Shown here in pieces: positions 45,268 to 53,018 of a DNA stretch of 64,000 bases (position 1 is the first letter of the stretch; each line of letters opens with the position of its first letter). The DNA is from Nakamurella flavida (GTDB taxonomy: Bacteria > Actinomycetota > Actinomycetes > Mycobacteriales > Nakamurellaceae). Below the pieces are notes generated by a model that was not told the origin of the DNA, searched no databases, and saw only the letters and a list, made by a program, of their open reading frames with translations. The stretch covers positions 4,256,334 to 4,320,333 of the forward strand of contig NZ_JAUSQV010000001.1 of assembly GCF_030811475.1 (NCBI RefSeq). Direction: 5' to 3'. The position numbers and the translations under genes were made by a program.

Positions 45268-46110
45268 CTATTCCTGCACGGTGGTGCGGGGATGTCGGGC
45301 CCAGAAGAAGCAGAACACTCCGAACGACGCGAAGCCCAGCGCCATCAGGGTCAGCAGGACGGACCCGAGGGGGGCGTCGTGCACGGTGCTCAGGGCGTCG
45401 TCCAGCCCACCGGCCCGCTCCGGGTCGTAGTCCACCGCGGCCCAGCCGAGCAGGCCGCCGACCACGGCCAGAGCGACACCCTTGGCCACGTAGCCGATCT
45501 GACCCAGCAGCAGGGCCCGCCGGTCGACGCCGCCGGCCAGGTCCTCGGTGAACTTCCGCCCCACGCCCTTCACGATCAGGCGCACCCCCACCGCGACGAC
45601 GGCCGCCGCGGCGACGAGGACCAGGATCCGGCCGAACGGCGCGGCCAGCACCCGGCCCGTCATCGACTCCTCCTCCGATCCGCCGGACTGCGATCCACTG
45701 GTGAGGGTGCGCAACGCGGTGAGGGCGAGGGCTGCGTAGATGACCGCCCTGGCCGCGGAGCCGAGCCGCTTGCGGAGGCGCTTCGCGGCGCGGCGTCGCC
45801 GGTGGCCCCAGATCGCCTCCGCCGCCTGCCAGACGGCGAGCACGGCCAGTCCGGCGGCGGTGACGGCGAGCAGGACGGCCCCGAACGGACTGCCGACCAT
45901 GGTGGCGAGCGCCCCCTGCTGCGATGCTTCCCGCCCGCCCGTCGGCAGTCCCCAGGCGAGTTGCAGGGCGATCCACCCGACGAGCAGATGGACGATGCCG
46001 AAGGCGACGAGTCCCACCGTGATGAGCATCGTGAACGGCCGGCTGTTCACCAACCGGCCACCGGCCTGCTCGGCCTGGTCGGCGGCGGACCCGGGTCGTG
46101 ACGTGGACAT
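45268..46110 (-). CDS. DUF1206 membrane protein
   Basis: 280-residue protein with six predicted TM helices in three repeated pairs, the DUF1206 layout: 'LITVGLVAFGIVHLLVGWIAL', 'FGAVLLAVTAAGLAVLAVWQAAEA', 'AARAVIYAALALTALR', 'GRILVLVAAAAVVAVGVRLIVKG', 'GYVAKGVALAVVGGLLGWAAV', 'LGSVLLTLMALGFASFGVFCFFWA' (each in outline). Function unknown. The ATG at 46110 has no strong ribosome site; CAGGCT 6 nt upstream may indicate leaderless transcription. Confidence 0.86.
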   Translation of the reverse strand: MSTSRPGSAADQAEQAGGRLVNSRPFTMLITVGLVAFGIVHLLVGWIALQLAWGLPTGGREASQQGALATMVGSPFGAVLLAVTAAGLAVLAVWQAAEAIWGHRRRRAAKRLRKRLGSAARAVIYAALALTALRTLTSGSQSGGSEEESMTGRVLAAPFGRILVLVAAAAVVAVGVRLIVKGVGRKFTEDLAGGVDRRALLLGQIGYVAKGVALAVVGGLLGWAAVDYDPERAGGLDDALSTVHDAPLGSVLLTLMALGFASFGVFCFFWARHPRTTVQE

Positions 46111-46151
46111 GGCGTGAGCCTGACACGTCCCGGGCCCGCCGTCGTGCGGAC

Positions 46152-46367
46152 CTACTTCTCGTCCAGGCTCTCCGGCTTGTGGACGGCGTCCTTGCCGGAC
46201 TTGTCGCTCTCCACCAGGTACTGCGGCTCGTCCTCGCTGGCCCGGACGGTGCGTCCGCCGGCTTCCGTGTCCTCGGTGATCTTCTCCTTGACGGTGCCCT
46301 CGGTCGTGGTGCCGTGGGTCTTCCAGGTCACCTCGTCGCCGGGGGACAGATCCTTGTCGTCGCTCAT
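46152..46367 (-). CDS. DUF2945 (HVA1/TUDOR-like) protein
   Basis: 71-residue hydrophilic protein of the DUF2945 family. The core 'LSPGDEVTWKTHGTTTEGTV' is the small beta-barrel hallmark, followed by an acidic end. The ATG has AAGGAGAA 7 nt upstream, one of the best ribosome sites in the window, suggesting abundant expression. Function unknown. Its upstream side faces the unusual 46.4-46.8 kb segment. Confidence 0.88.
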   Translation of the reverse strand: MSDDKDLSPGDEVTWKTHGTTTEGTVKEKITEDTEAGGRTVRASEDEPQYLVESDKSGKDAVHKPESLDEK

Positions 46368-46541
46368 GTCGTTCTCCTTGTCGATGCGTCGTGCTGATGC
46401 GGCCCCGGAGGTCGCTGCGGGGTGGCCCCCGGCCGGGGTGTCCGCGGGGGGTCGAGGTGCAGTACCCCGGGGAGCCGTTGTCCGGACGCAACCGACGCTG
46501 CCTCGTCCGAAATTTCCTGGCGAGACCCGCTGCGGCGCGCG
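46368..46541. other. Divergent upstream region of DUF2945
   Basis: 174 nt between the DUF2945 start and the candidate promoter of the structured segment. GC-rich, with no gene that I can support. Confidence 0.4.
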
Positions 46542-46553
46542 TACATTCGTCGG

Positions 46554-46775
46554 TACACGGGAGAGGAGGTGGTCCAACGTTGATGACGTCATGGACTCGT
46601 GAGGTGACTGGCCGCTAGGCCGTCGCGCATCACCGTCGGAGACGACACGGCCCGGAGGGGTCGCGTGATCCGGCAGCTTGGCAATACCGGGCAGTCACCA
46701 CCCCCCTGGGCCGCCGACCCTCGTCCAGTCGGCCCGTCCGCAGCTCGCTGCGGACGGAACAGCCCAGGGGTCCTT
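46554..46775 (+). ncRNA. Candidate structured RNA with three-way junction
   Basis: After the tiny ORF the segment folds into nested perfect stems. P1 is 46703-46711 with 46762-46770 (CCCCTGGGC/GCCCAGGGG). P2 is 46713-46718 with 46728-46733 (GCCGAC/GTCGGC). P3 is 46734-46744 with 46747-46757, 11 bp with a TC loop. P2 and P3 stack with no gap inside P1. Upstream, 46650-46655 pairs with 46687-46692 (GCCCGG/CCGGGC) and 46634-46637 with 46641-46644. It could be an independent RNA, the 3' part of the tiny-ORF mRNA, or an elaborate terminator. Ends are estimates. Confidence 0.45.
46583..46618 (+). CDS. Putative 11-residue ORF after an extended Shine-Dalgarno
   Basis: ATG to TAG encoding MTSWTREVTGR. 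GGAGGTGGTCC at 46565-46575 matches 10 of 11 positions of the perfect complement to the 16S rRNA 3' end (GGAGGTGATCC). An overlapping out-of-frame ATG at 46591 gives only three codons. TACATT at 46542-46547 could be the -10 box. I do not recognise the peptide. Confidence 0.45.
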   Translation: MTSWTREVTGR

Positions 46776-46812
46776 CATGTCCGGGGTCGGGTCGGGCGGC
46801 CCCGCTGAGGGG

Positions 46813-48288
46813 TCAGCGGTCCAGGCGCTCGATGGGCAGCACGCCCCGGCGCACCGCGTCCACCAGCCGCGCGTGATCGCTCTCCGTCTGGTCGGCGTAC
46901 AGCCGGGCGAACCGGGCCAGGGCGCTGTCCAGCTTGTCCGACCCGCCCACGTAGCCGGAGATCATCGAAGCGCCGCTGGTGCGGGCGTGCCCCTTGGCCA
47001 GCAGGTGGCCGACGATGCCGGCGTAGTCCGACAGGGCGGCCGGATCGATGGAGTCCAGGGCCACGGTGCCCTTCATGTTCCGGAACTGGCGGACGTAGTA
47101 CTGCCGTTCGCCGACGGTGGCCCAGCCCAACAGGGGGTCGCTGACCGTCTGCAGGGCCTGCTGGTACTCGACCACCCGTTGCCCCTGGTGCCGGTGCCAG
47201 GCCGAGTCGCCGTGCACGTACCGGGCCAGCACCGAGCGGCGGGCCTGCTTGAGCTGGAGGAACACCACGTCGTCCGGACTGCTGCCCTCCAGCAGGGCGA
47301 CGTAGGCTCGCAGACCCACGCTGCCCACCCCGACGACCTTGTGGGCGATGTCCACGACGGTGTAGCCCCCGAGGGCCCGGCGCCAGTGGGAGGCCAGGGT
47401 GCCGAGGTAGTCGTCCAGGGCCGCGGCGATGGCGTGGAACTCGTCCTCGGGCACCCGGGTGATCAGCGGGGGTTCCTCGACGATGGTGCGCCGGCCGAGA
47501 TGCCGCTGGGTGAACCGGGGGAGGGCCCGGTCACTGGTCCGGCTGCGGGCGCGATCCGCCGCCCGGGCGATCTCCGCGCGCAGTGAGGCATCGGCGGCCC
47601 GCTCGCTCAGCCGCTGGACCGTCAACCGCTCGTAGGACCGGGACAGCAGTGGCTGCTCGGCCAGGGTGCGCACCTCCGCCCGGTAGGAGGACACGCAGGA
47701 CCGGGTGGCCGTCTCGCACTGGTCCTCGTCCGCCCCGTTCTGCCGACCGGCGACCCAGATGCTGGCGACGAGTCGGCGGAGATCCCACTCCCATCCGCCG
47801 GGGTGGGCCTCGTCGAAGTCGTTCAGGTCGATGACGAGATCGCGTTCGGGGGAGGCGTAGAAGCCGAAGTTGCCCAGGTGGGCGTCACCGCACACCACGG
47901 GAGTGATCCCGGTGGACGGGAGGTGGGCGACGTCGTCGGCCATCACCACGGCCGTGCCGCGCAGGAACCCGTAGGGCGAGTCGGCCATCCGCCCCACGCG
48001 GATCGGGATGAGCCGTTCGACCCGGCCCTCGTGCGACTCGCGGACCAGCTGCACCGGGTCGGGGCGGTCGGTGGGTGGGGTCCAGTCGCCCAGGCTGGAA
48101 CGCGGCACCTGCTGCCGCAACGCCCGGCCGAGGCGGTAGCGCTCCTGGCGGGCGACCGGGGTCCGGCGGAGCGAGGCGTAGTCCTCCCCGGCGGCGGCCG
48201 CGAACACGACGTGCCCGCGGTCCTCCCGGGTCCGCCCGGCGGCGGTGATCTGGTCGGCCGGCGCACCGGCCGGGGGCGGGAGGTCCAC
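46813..48288 (-). CDS. DUF2252 protein (kinase-like fold)
   Basis: 491-residue cytoplasmic protein of the DUF2252 family. 'PVVCGDAHLGNFGFYASPERDLVIDLNDFDEAHPGGWEWDL' in outline (about 130-170) resembles the catalytic loop and metal-binding DFD of aminoglycoside-phosphotransferase-like kinases, and 'GVGSVGLRAYVALLEG' and 'FLQLKQARRSVL' are family hallmarks. The substrate is unknown. GTG start at the head of the conserved region. The structured segment lies just past its stop. Confidence 0.87.
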   Translation of the reverse strand: MDLPPPAGAPADQITAAGRTREDRGHVVFAAAAGEDYASLRRTPVARQERYRLGRALRQQVPRSSLGDWTPPTDRPDPVQLVRESHEGRVERLIPIRVGRMADSPYGFLRGTAVVMADDVAHLPSTGITPVVCGDAHLGNFGFYASPERDLVIDLNDFDEAHPGGWEWDLRRLVASIWVAGRQNGADEDQCETATRSCVSSYRAEVRTLAEQPLLSRSYERLTVQRLSERAADASLRAEIARAADRARSRTSDRALPRFTQRHLGRRTIVEEPPLITRVPEDEFHAIAAALDDYLGTLASHWRRALGGYTVVDIAHKVVGVGSVGLRAYVALLEGSSPDDVVFLQLKQARRSVLARYVHGDSAWHRHQGQRVVEYQQALQTVSDPLLGWATVGERQYYVRQFRNMKGTVALDSIDPAALSDYAGIVGHLLAKGHARTSGASMISGYVGGSDKLDSALARFARLYADQTESDHARLVDAVRRGVLPIERLDR

Positions 48289-48449
48289 GGCGATCCTCGT
48301 TCCGACGGGGCGGCCCCCGGCACCCGGGGATCACGACGCCGCGGTCAGCCTACGACCAGGGACATCGCGGACCCGACGGACCGCCCCATGATCGATACGG
48401 GGCGGGCCGGGTGGGGGTCGAGGTGTCTCGGTGGCATGTGCCCGGACAG

Positions 48450-48486
48450 CAGAACGCCCCGTCCGATGATCGGACGGGGCGTTCTG
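48450..48486 (-). terminator. Terminator of tRNA-Lys
   Basis: Perfect 16-bp inverted repeat (CAGAACGCCCCGTCCG and its complement) with an ATGAT loop, 4 nt past the tRNA 3' end on the minus strand. Confidence 0.85.
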
Positions 48487-48490
48487 GTGG

Positions 48491-48563
<73 letters not shown>

Positions 48564-48670
48564 GTACTCGACTCCGGGTGACCAGCGCCCGGCTTCGAGG
48601 GTGAACTCTACAGGCTGGACGGCCGGATCATGAAACCGCTGGTGAGGGCGACGGGCCGGGCCCGGACGCA

Positions 48671-48702
48671 CGAACGGCCCCCGCCGGAGCGGGGGCCGTT
48701 CG
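48671..48702 (-). terminator. Terminator of tRNA-His
   Basis: Perfect 14-bp stem (CGAACGGCCCCCGC / GCGGGGGCCGTTCG) with a 4-nt loop, 7 nt past the tRNA-His CCA on the minus strand. Confidence 0.82.
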
Positions 48703-48709
48703 ACTGCCA

Positions 48710-48786
48710 TGGGGTGAGCGACGGGACTTGAACCCGCGACCACCGGCACCACAAGCCGGAGCTCTACCAGCTGAGCTACGCCCACC
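48710..48786 (-). tRNA. tRNA-His (GTG anticodon), CCA encoded
   Basis: GTGGGCG pairs with CGCTCAC, with the extra G(-1) opposite C73 that marks tRNA-His. Anticodon stem CCGGC/GCCGG, loop TTGTGGT, anticodon GTG. CCA is encoded at 48712-48710, unlike the other tRNAs in this window. Lies between orn and tRNA-Lys, all on the minus strand. Confidence 0.96.
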
Positions 48787-48916
48787 ATGTGCCGCCCGTC
48801 AGGCCCCGGGGGCCTTTCGGACTCGGGAAGTCTACGTGATGGCGCGGGGTGCTCCGGTCCATCTCGTGACGTCCGTCCGTCCGTCCGGCGGGCGGTGGTC
48901 GGCGGACGGCGGCAGG

Positions 48917-49516
48917 TCAGCGGCCGAGGAGCTCCGCGGCGACGGCCTGGGCCTGCTCGGAGGTGGGCCCGGGGTCGGCGACGAACGCGGTGCGTCGGTA
49001 GTAGGCGAGCTCGCGGATGGATTCGGTGATGTCGGCCAGCGCCCGGTGGGCCAGCCCCTTGGTGGGCTGCGCGAAGTAGATCCGCGGGAACCAGCGTCGG
49101 GTCAGTTCCTTGATCGTCGAGACGTCGACGAGGCGGTAGTGCAGGTGCCCGTCCAGCTCCGGCATGTCCCGGGCGATGAAACCGCGGTCGGTACCGATGG
49201 AGTTGCCGGCCAGCGGGGCGGTCCGCGGTTCCGGGATGAACTGCTTGAGGTAGTCCAGCACCATGCGCTCGGCCTCGGGGACCGTCACCGTCGAGGCCCG
49301 GACCTCCTCGGTCAGGCCGGATTTCGCATGCATCTCGGTCACCACCGGGGGCATGTTGGCCAGTGCCTCGTCATCGGCGTGGATGACGATGTCGATGCCC
49401 TCGCCGAGGATGTTCAGATCCGCGTCGGTGACCAGGGCGGCGATCTCGATGAGCTTGTCGTTCTTCAGGTCGAGGCCGGTCATCTCGCAGTCGATCCACA
49501 CCAGTCTGTCGTTCAT
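48917..49516 (-). CDS. orn: Oligoribonuclease Orn
   Basis: 199-residue DEDDh exonuclease that degrades 2-5 nt RNAs and linear pGpG. '[31 protein letters not shown]' in outline carries the first Asp/Glu; '[18 protein letters not shown]' and '[18 protein letters not shown]' carry the others. TAGGGT lies 7 nt before the ATG, so the mRNA is probably leaderless. tRNA-His and tRNA-Lys follow downstream, as in mycobacteria from memory. Confidence 0.96.
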   Translation of the reverse strand: MNDRLVWIDCEMTGLDLKNDKLIEIAALVTDADLNILGEGIDIVIHADDEALANMPPVVTEMHAKSGLTEEVRASTVTVPEAERMVLDYLKQFIPEPRTAPLAGNSIGTDRGFIARDMPELDGHLHYRLVDVSTIKELTRRWFPRIYFAQPTKGLAHRALADITESIRELAYYRRTAFVADPGPTSEQAQAVAAELLGR

Positions 49517-49523
49517 CCGACCG

Positions 49524-49529
49524 ACCCTA
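49524..49529 (-). promoter_or_regulatory. -10 box of leaderless orn transcript
   Basis: TAGGGT on the minus strand, 7-nt spacer, then the ATG at 49516. Confidence 0.6.
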
Positions 49530-49615
49530 ATGGTCGGCCGCCGGGCCCGGCCGGTACGCGCTGGTTACGCTCGGCCCGCGCGACCCGGCCCCGAGGGTCG
49601 CCCGCGGGAGGATGC

Positions 49616-51292
49616 ATGTCCGAGCAGGGAACCAGCGCACCGTCGGGTGGGCCGGGGGAGTCGCCCGCCCGCCGCATCGCGGCCGGGTACGACACCGTCG
49701 CCGCGGCCATCACCCTGGGGTCGGTGGTCGTGGACGGGGTGGCCGATCCGTCGGCGCTCGTGCGCCTGCCGCTGGCCACGATGAACCGGCACGGCCTGAT
49801 CGCGGGGGCCACCGGCACCGGCAAGACCAAGACGCTCCAGCTCATCGCCGAGCAGCTCAGCGCGGCGGGGGTGCCCGTGCTGGCCCCCGATGTGAAGGGC
49901 GATCTGTCCGGGCTGCTCACCGCGGGGGAGAGGGGTGACCGGGTCACCACCCGGGCGGCGGAGACCGGTGACGACTGGACGCCGACGTCCTTCCCGGTCG
50001 AGTTCCTGTCCGTGGCCGGCGCGGGCGACTCCGTGCCCCTGCGGGCCACCGTGGACTCCTTCGGTCCGTTGCTGCTCTCCCGGGTGCTCGATCTCAACGA
50101 CACCCAGGAATCGACCCTCGGCCTGGTCTTCCACTTCGCCGACCAGGCCGGACTGCCGCTGCTCGACCTCGCGGACCTGCGGGCGGTCATCGCCCACCTG
50201 ACGTCCGACGAGGGCAAGCAGGACCTGAAGGATCTCGGCGGGGTGTCCCGGGCCACGGCCGGGGTCATCCTGCGGGCGGTGACCACCCTGGCCGCCCAGG
50301 GCGGCGACGACTTCTTCGGCGAGCCGGAGTTCTCGGTGGCCGACCTGTTGCGCACCGCCCCCGACGGTCGGGGCGTGATCAACCTGCTCGACGTCACCGG
50401 ACTGCAGACCCGTCCCGCGCTCTACGCCACGTTCCTCATGTGGCTGCTCGCCGAGCTGTTCGAGACCCTGCCCGAGGTGGGCGATCTCGACCGCCCGAAG
50501 CTGGTCTTCCTGTTCGACGAGGCCCACCTGCTGTTCACCGACGCCAGCAAGGCCTTCCGGCAGTCCATCGAGCAGACGGTCAAGCTCATCCGCTCCAAGG
50601 GGGTCGGGGTGTTCTTCTGCACCCAGCTCCCGACCGACGTGCCCGCGCCGGTGCTGTCCCAGCTCGGGGCCCGCATCCAGCACGCGCTGCGGGCCTTCAC
50701 CCCGCAGGACCAGAAGGCGCTGGCCGCCACCGTCCGGACGTACCCGACGACGGACGACTACGACCTGGGCACCGCGCTGACCACACTGGGCACGGGGGAG
50801 GCGATCGTCACCGTGCTGTCCGAACGGGGCGCGCCGACCCCGGTGGCGTGGACGCGCATCCGTCCGCCCCGTTCGCTGATGGCCCCCTCGCCGGTGGCCG
50901 ACCGGCAGGCCGCCCTCACCGCCTCGCCGCTGCTCGGCCGCTACCAGGTGGTGCTGGATCGGGAGTCGGCCTACGAGATGCTGACCGGCCGGTTGGCCCA
51001 CGCGGGCGATGCCGCGGCACCGGCGGGCGGTACCGCGCCGCCCCCGACCTCCACCCCGACTCCGACCGGCACGTCGGCACCGGCCTGGCCGGACCTGACC
51101 CCGCCGGACAACCCCTACCTCGGATCACCCGAACCCTCGCCTCCGGCCTCGTCCGGCCCGTCCACCGCCGAGCGGTTGGGCGACCTGATCAGCAGCCCGG
51201 TGGTGAGTTCGTTCATGCGGTCGTTCGGCTCGGCCATCGGCGGGGCGTTGGGTCGATCGGTCACCGGTACCCGCCGCCGACGCCGCCGGTAG
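49616..51292 (+). CDS. DUF853 HerA-like ATPase
   Basis: 558-residue protein of the DUF853 / helicase HerA-like C-terminal family. Walker A 'IAGATGTGKTKTLQLIAEQL' (about residue 65), Walker B 'LVFLFDEAHLLFTDASKAF' (about 300), a sensor-like 'GVGVFFCTQLPTDVP' and a Pro/Ser/Thr-rich linker before a C-terminal helix 'SSFMRSFGSAIGGALGRSV'. This matches the actinobacterial/proteobacterial YjgR type: FtsK/HerA-fold ATPases with no settled role. GGGAGGA lies before the ATG. Divergent from orn. Confidence 0.88.
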   Translation: MSEQGTSAPSGGPGESPARRIAAGYDTVAAAITLGSVVVDGVADPSALVRLPLATMNRHGLIAGATGTGKTKTLQLIAEQLSAAGVPVLAPDVKGDLSGLLTAGERGDRVTTRAAETGDDWTPTSFPVEFLSVAGAGDSVPLRATVDSFGPLLLSRVLDLNDTQESTLGLVFHFADQAGLPLLDLADLRAVIAHLTSDEGKQDLKDLGGVSRATAGVILRAVTTLAAQGGDDFFGEPEFSVADLLRTAPDGRGVINLLDVTGLQTRPALYATFLMWLLAELFETLPEVGDLDRPKLVFLFDEAHLLFTDASKAFRQSIEQTVKLIRSKGVGVFFCTQLPTDVPAPVLSQLGARIQHALRAFTPQDQKALAATVRTYPTTDDYDLGTALTTLGTGEAIVTVLSERGAPTPVAWTRIRPPRSLMAPSPVADRQAALTASPLLGRYQVVLDRESAYEMLTGRLAHAGDAAAPAGGTAPPPTSTPTPTGTSAPAWPDLTPPDNPYLGSPEPSPPASSGPSTAERLGDLISSPVVSSFMRSFGSAIGGALGRSVTGTRRRRRR

Positions 51293-51383
51293 TCCTGGCC
51301 GGGGCACCCTGGAGCGGGCCGGCCGGAACGATGACCGGTGCGGGTGCGTTGACCCCCGGGAAGTCCTGACGAGAAGGCTGTCG

Positions 51384-52216
51384 GTGGAAGCCGTGCTGTG
51401 GATCGTGCTGCTGGTGCTCGTGGTCGGCGGTGCCGCCTACTACCTGCAGGCCCGGAGGAAGGCCGCCACGCGGTCCCTGGACGACGCCCGGGCCGAGGCC
51501 CGCCGCTGGGTCGAGCGGCTCGGCGGCCAGGTCTACGCCCTGGACCCCGGTGCGGATGCCGCGGCCCGGCAGGCCCTGGCCGACGCCTCCGAGCGGTTCA
51601 CCGCCGCCGGCTCGCAGGTCGAGCAGGCGACGACCGAGCAGCAGTACCGCCTCGCCCAGCAGACCGCCTACGAGGGCCTCTACTACGTCCGGGCGGCGCG
51701 GACCTCCCTGGGCCTGGACCCCGGCCCGGACCTGCCGGCGATGCCCGGACAGCAGCAGGCCGGCGCCGTCACCGAGGACCGGTCGGTGTCCGTCGAGGGC
51801 CGCGAGTACGAGGCCTCGCCGCGGGCCGGGGACAGCACCCAGCACTACTACCCGGGCGGCATGGTCGCCGGCCGGCCGGTGCCGCGCGGGTGGTACTCCG
51901 AACCGTGGTGGAAGCCGGCCCTGGTGGCCGGCGCCTGGGGCGTGGGTACCTACCTCGTCGCCTCCTCGCTGTTCGCGGGCATGGCGGGCATGGGCGCGCC
52001 TGGGGTGGCGGCGGGTACGACGCGGGCTACGAGCAGGGCCTGGCCGACGGTGGACAGGGGGACGACGGTGCGGGTCAGGGCGGCGATGCCGGTGGGGACC
52101 AGGGCGGGTTCGACCAGGGCGGGTTCGACCAGGGCGGCGGCGGCTGGGGTGGTGGTGACTTCGGCGGTGGTGACTTCGGCGGCGGCGGTGACTTCGGTGG
52201 TGGCTTCGACATCTGA
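51384..52216 (+). pseudogene. Gly-rich-tailed membrane protein, frameshifted near 51997
   Basis: The first frame gives an N-terminal TM ('AVLWIVLLVLVVGGAAYYLQA'), a helical domain, 'HYYPGGMVAGRPVPRGWYSEPWWK', a second TM and 'FAGMAGMGA' (about residue 207). The natural continuation 'YDAGYEQGLADGG', then a Gly/Asp/Phe-rich repeat tail ending at 52216, is in another frame. Removing one GC from the GCGCGC run at 51994-51999 joins them as 'GAWGGGGYDAG'. Without that, the first frame runs on to 52388 into the antisense sigma gene as Arg/Thr-rich nonsense. Either a true frameshift, slippage, or a sequencing error. Function unknown. Confidence 0.7.
52101..52130 (+). repeat. 15-bp tandem repeat in the Gly-rich tail
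   Basis: AGGGCGGGTTCGACC twice in a row, encoding GGFDQ repeats, followed by looser GGTGACTTCGG copies to about 52210. Confidence 0.75.
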
Positions 52217-52237
52217 GCCCACCGCGGCCCGGTCGGC

Positions 52238-52840
52238 TCAGCGGCCGGGTGGTCCGGCCGGCCGGCCCGTCCCGGGCGCCAGGAACGACCGCAGCGCCGT
52301 CGTCTCGCGGAGCTTCCGCAGGCAGCGGGCGCGGGTCGGCCCGATGCTGCCGACCGGCATGCCCAGCCGTCGGCCGATCTCCTCGTAGCCGATCGGCGGG
52401 TCGGCGACCAGCAGGAGCAGGAGTTCGCGCTGGGTGGCGGACAGCTCGGCCAGGCCGTCCCGGACCACCTGTCTCCGCTCGGCGGTCAGCAGGTCCTGGT
52501 CGACCTCGTCCGTGGTGGGCCGTTCCAGGGCGGCGTCGGTCTGCGGATCCACCGGGATGCCCAGCCGCCGGGCGCGCAGCACCCGCAGGGCCTCGTTCTT
52601 CGTCGTGGTGACGATCCAGGACGGCAGTGCCCGTGGTTCGCGGAGCGAGCCCAGGTGTTCGACCAGGCGCAGCCACACGGTCTGACTGACGTCCTCGGCG
52701 TCGCGGTCGCTCATCCGGTAGCGCCGGAGCACCGAGATCACCAGCGGGAGGTACCGCTCCACCAGGTCGTTCCAGGCCCGTGCATCGCCGGCGGCGGCCG
52801 CCACGACCAGCTCCGTCACATCGCCGGTGTGTTCCGCCAT
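52238..52840 (-). CDS. ECF-type sigma-70 factor
   Basis: 200-residue sigma factor with only regions 2 and 4. Region 2: 'AWNDLVERYLPLVISVLRRYRMSDRDAEDVSQTVWLRLVEHL' in outline (about 22-62). Region 4 helix-turn-helix: 'QRELLLLLVADPPIGYEEIGRRLGMPVGSIGPTRARCLRKL' in outline (about 140-180). Members of this group often lack an adjacent anti-sigma gene, and none is seen here. Recruits RNA polymerase to a stress or envelope regulon that cannot be named. The ATG at 52840 opens region 2 at the usual distance. Confidence 0.92.
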   Translation of the reverse strand: MAEHTGDVTELVVAAAAGDARAWNDLVERYLPLVISVLRRYRMSDRDAEDVSQTVWLRLVEHLGSLREPRALPSWIVTTTKNEALRVLRARRLGIPVDPQTDAALERPTTDEVDQDLLTAERRQVVRDGLAELSATQRELLLLLVADPPIGYEEIGRRLGMPVGSIGPTRARCLRKLRETTALRSFLAPGTGRPAGPPGR

Positions 52841-53018
52841 GCGCCCCTGCCCCGTTCCCGCCCCGGTCCACCCGACGCACCGGACGTCCGGGGCGGACAC
52901 GGCAGCGGTCGGGGAACGCACCCATGATGGCAGGCCACACGCAGACCTCACAGACCCGTTTCGGCACGGCCGGCGGCGTGACCGCCACCGGCCCGGGAGC
53001 GTGGGGTAGAAGTGACCC
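52841..53018. other. Intergenic region between divergent genes
   Basis: 178 nt upstream of both the sigma factor and the flavoprotein. I see no -35/-10 pair that I would trust. Confidence 0.4.

Noticed and set aside
52001..52388. Continuation of the 51384 frame past the GC run to 52388
   Set aside because: Becomes Arg/Thr/Ala/Val nonsense, loses the Gly-repeat tail seen in the other frame, and runs antisense into the sigma factor gene.
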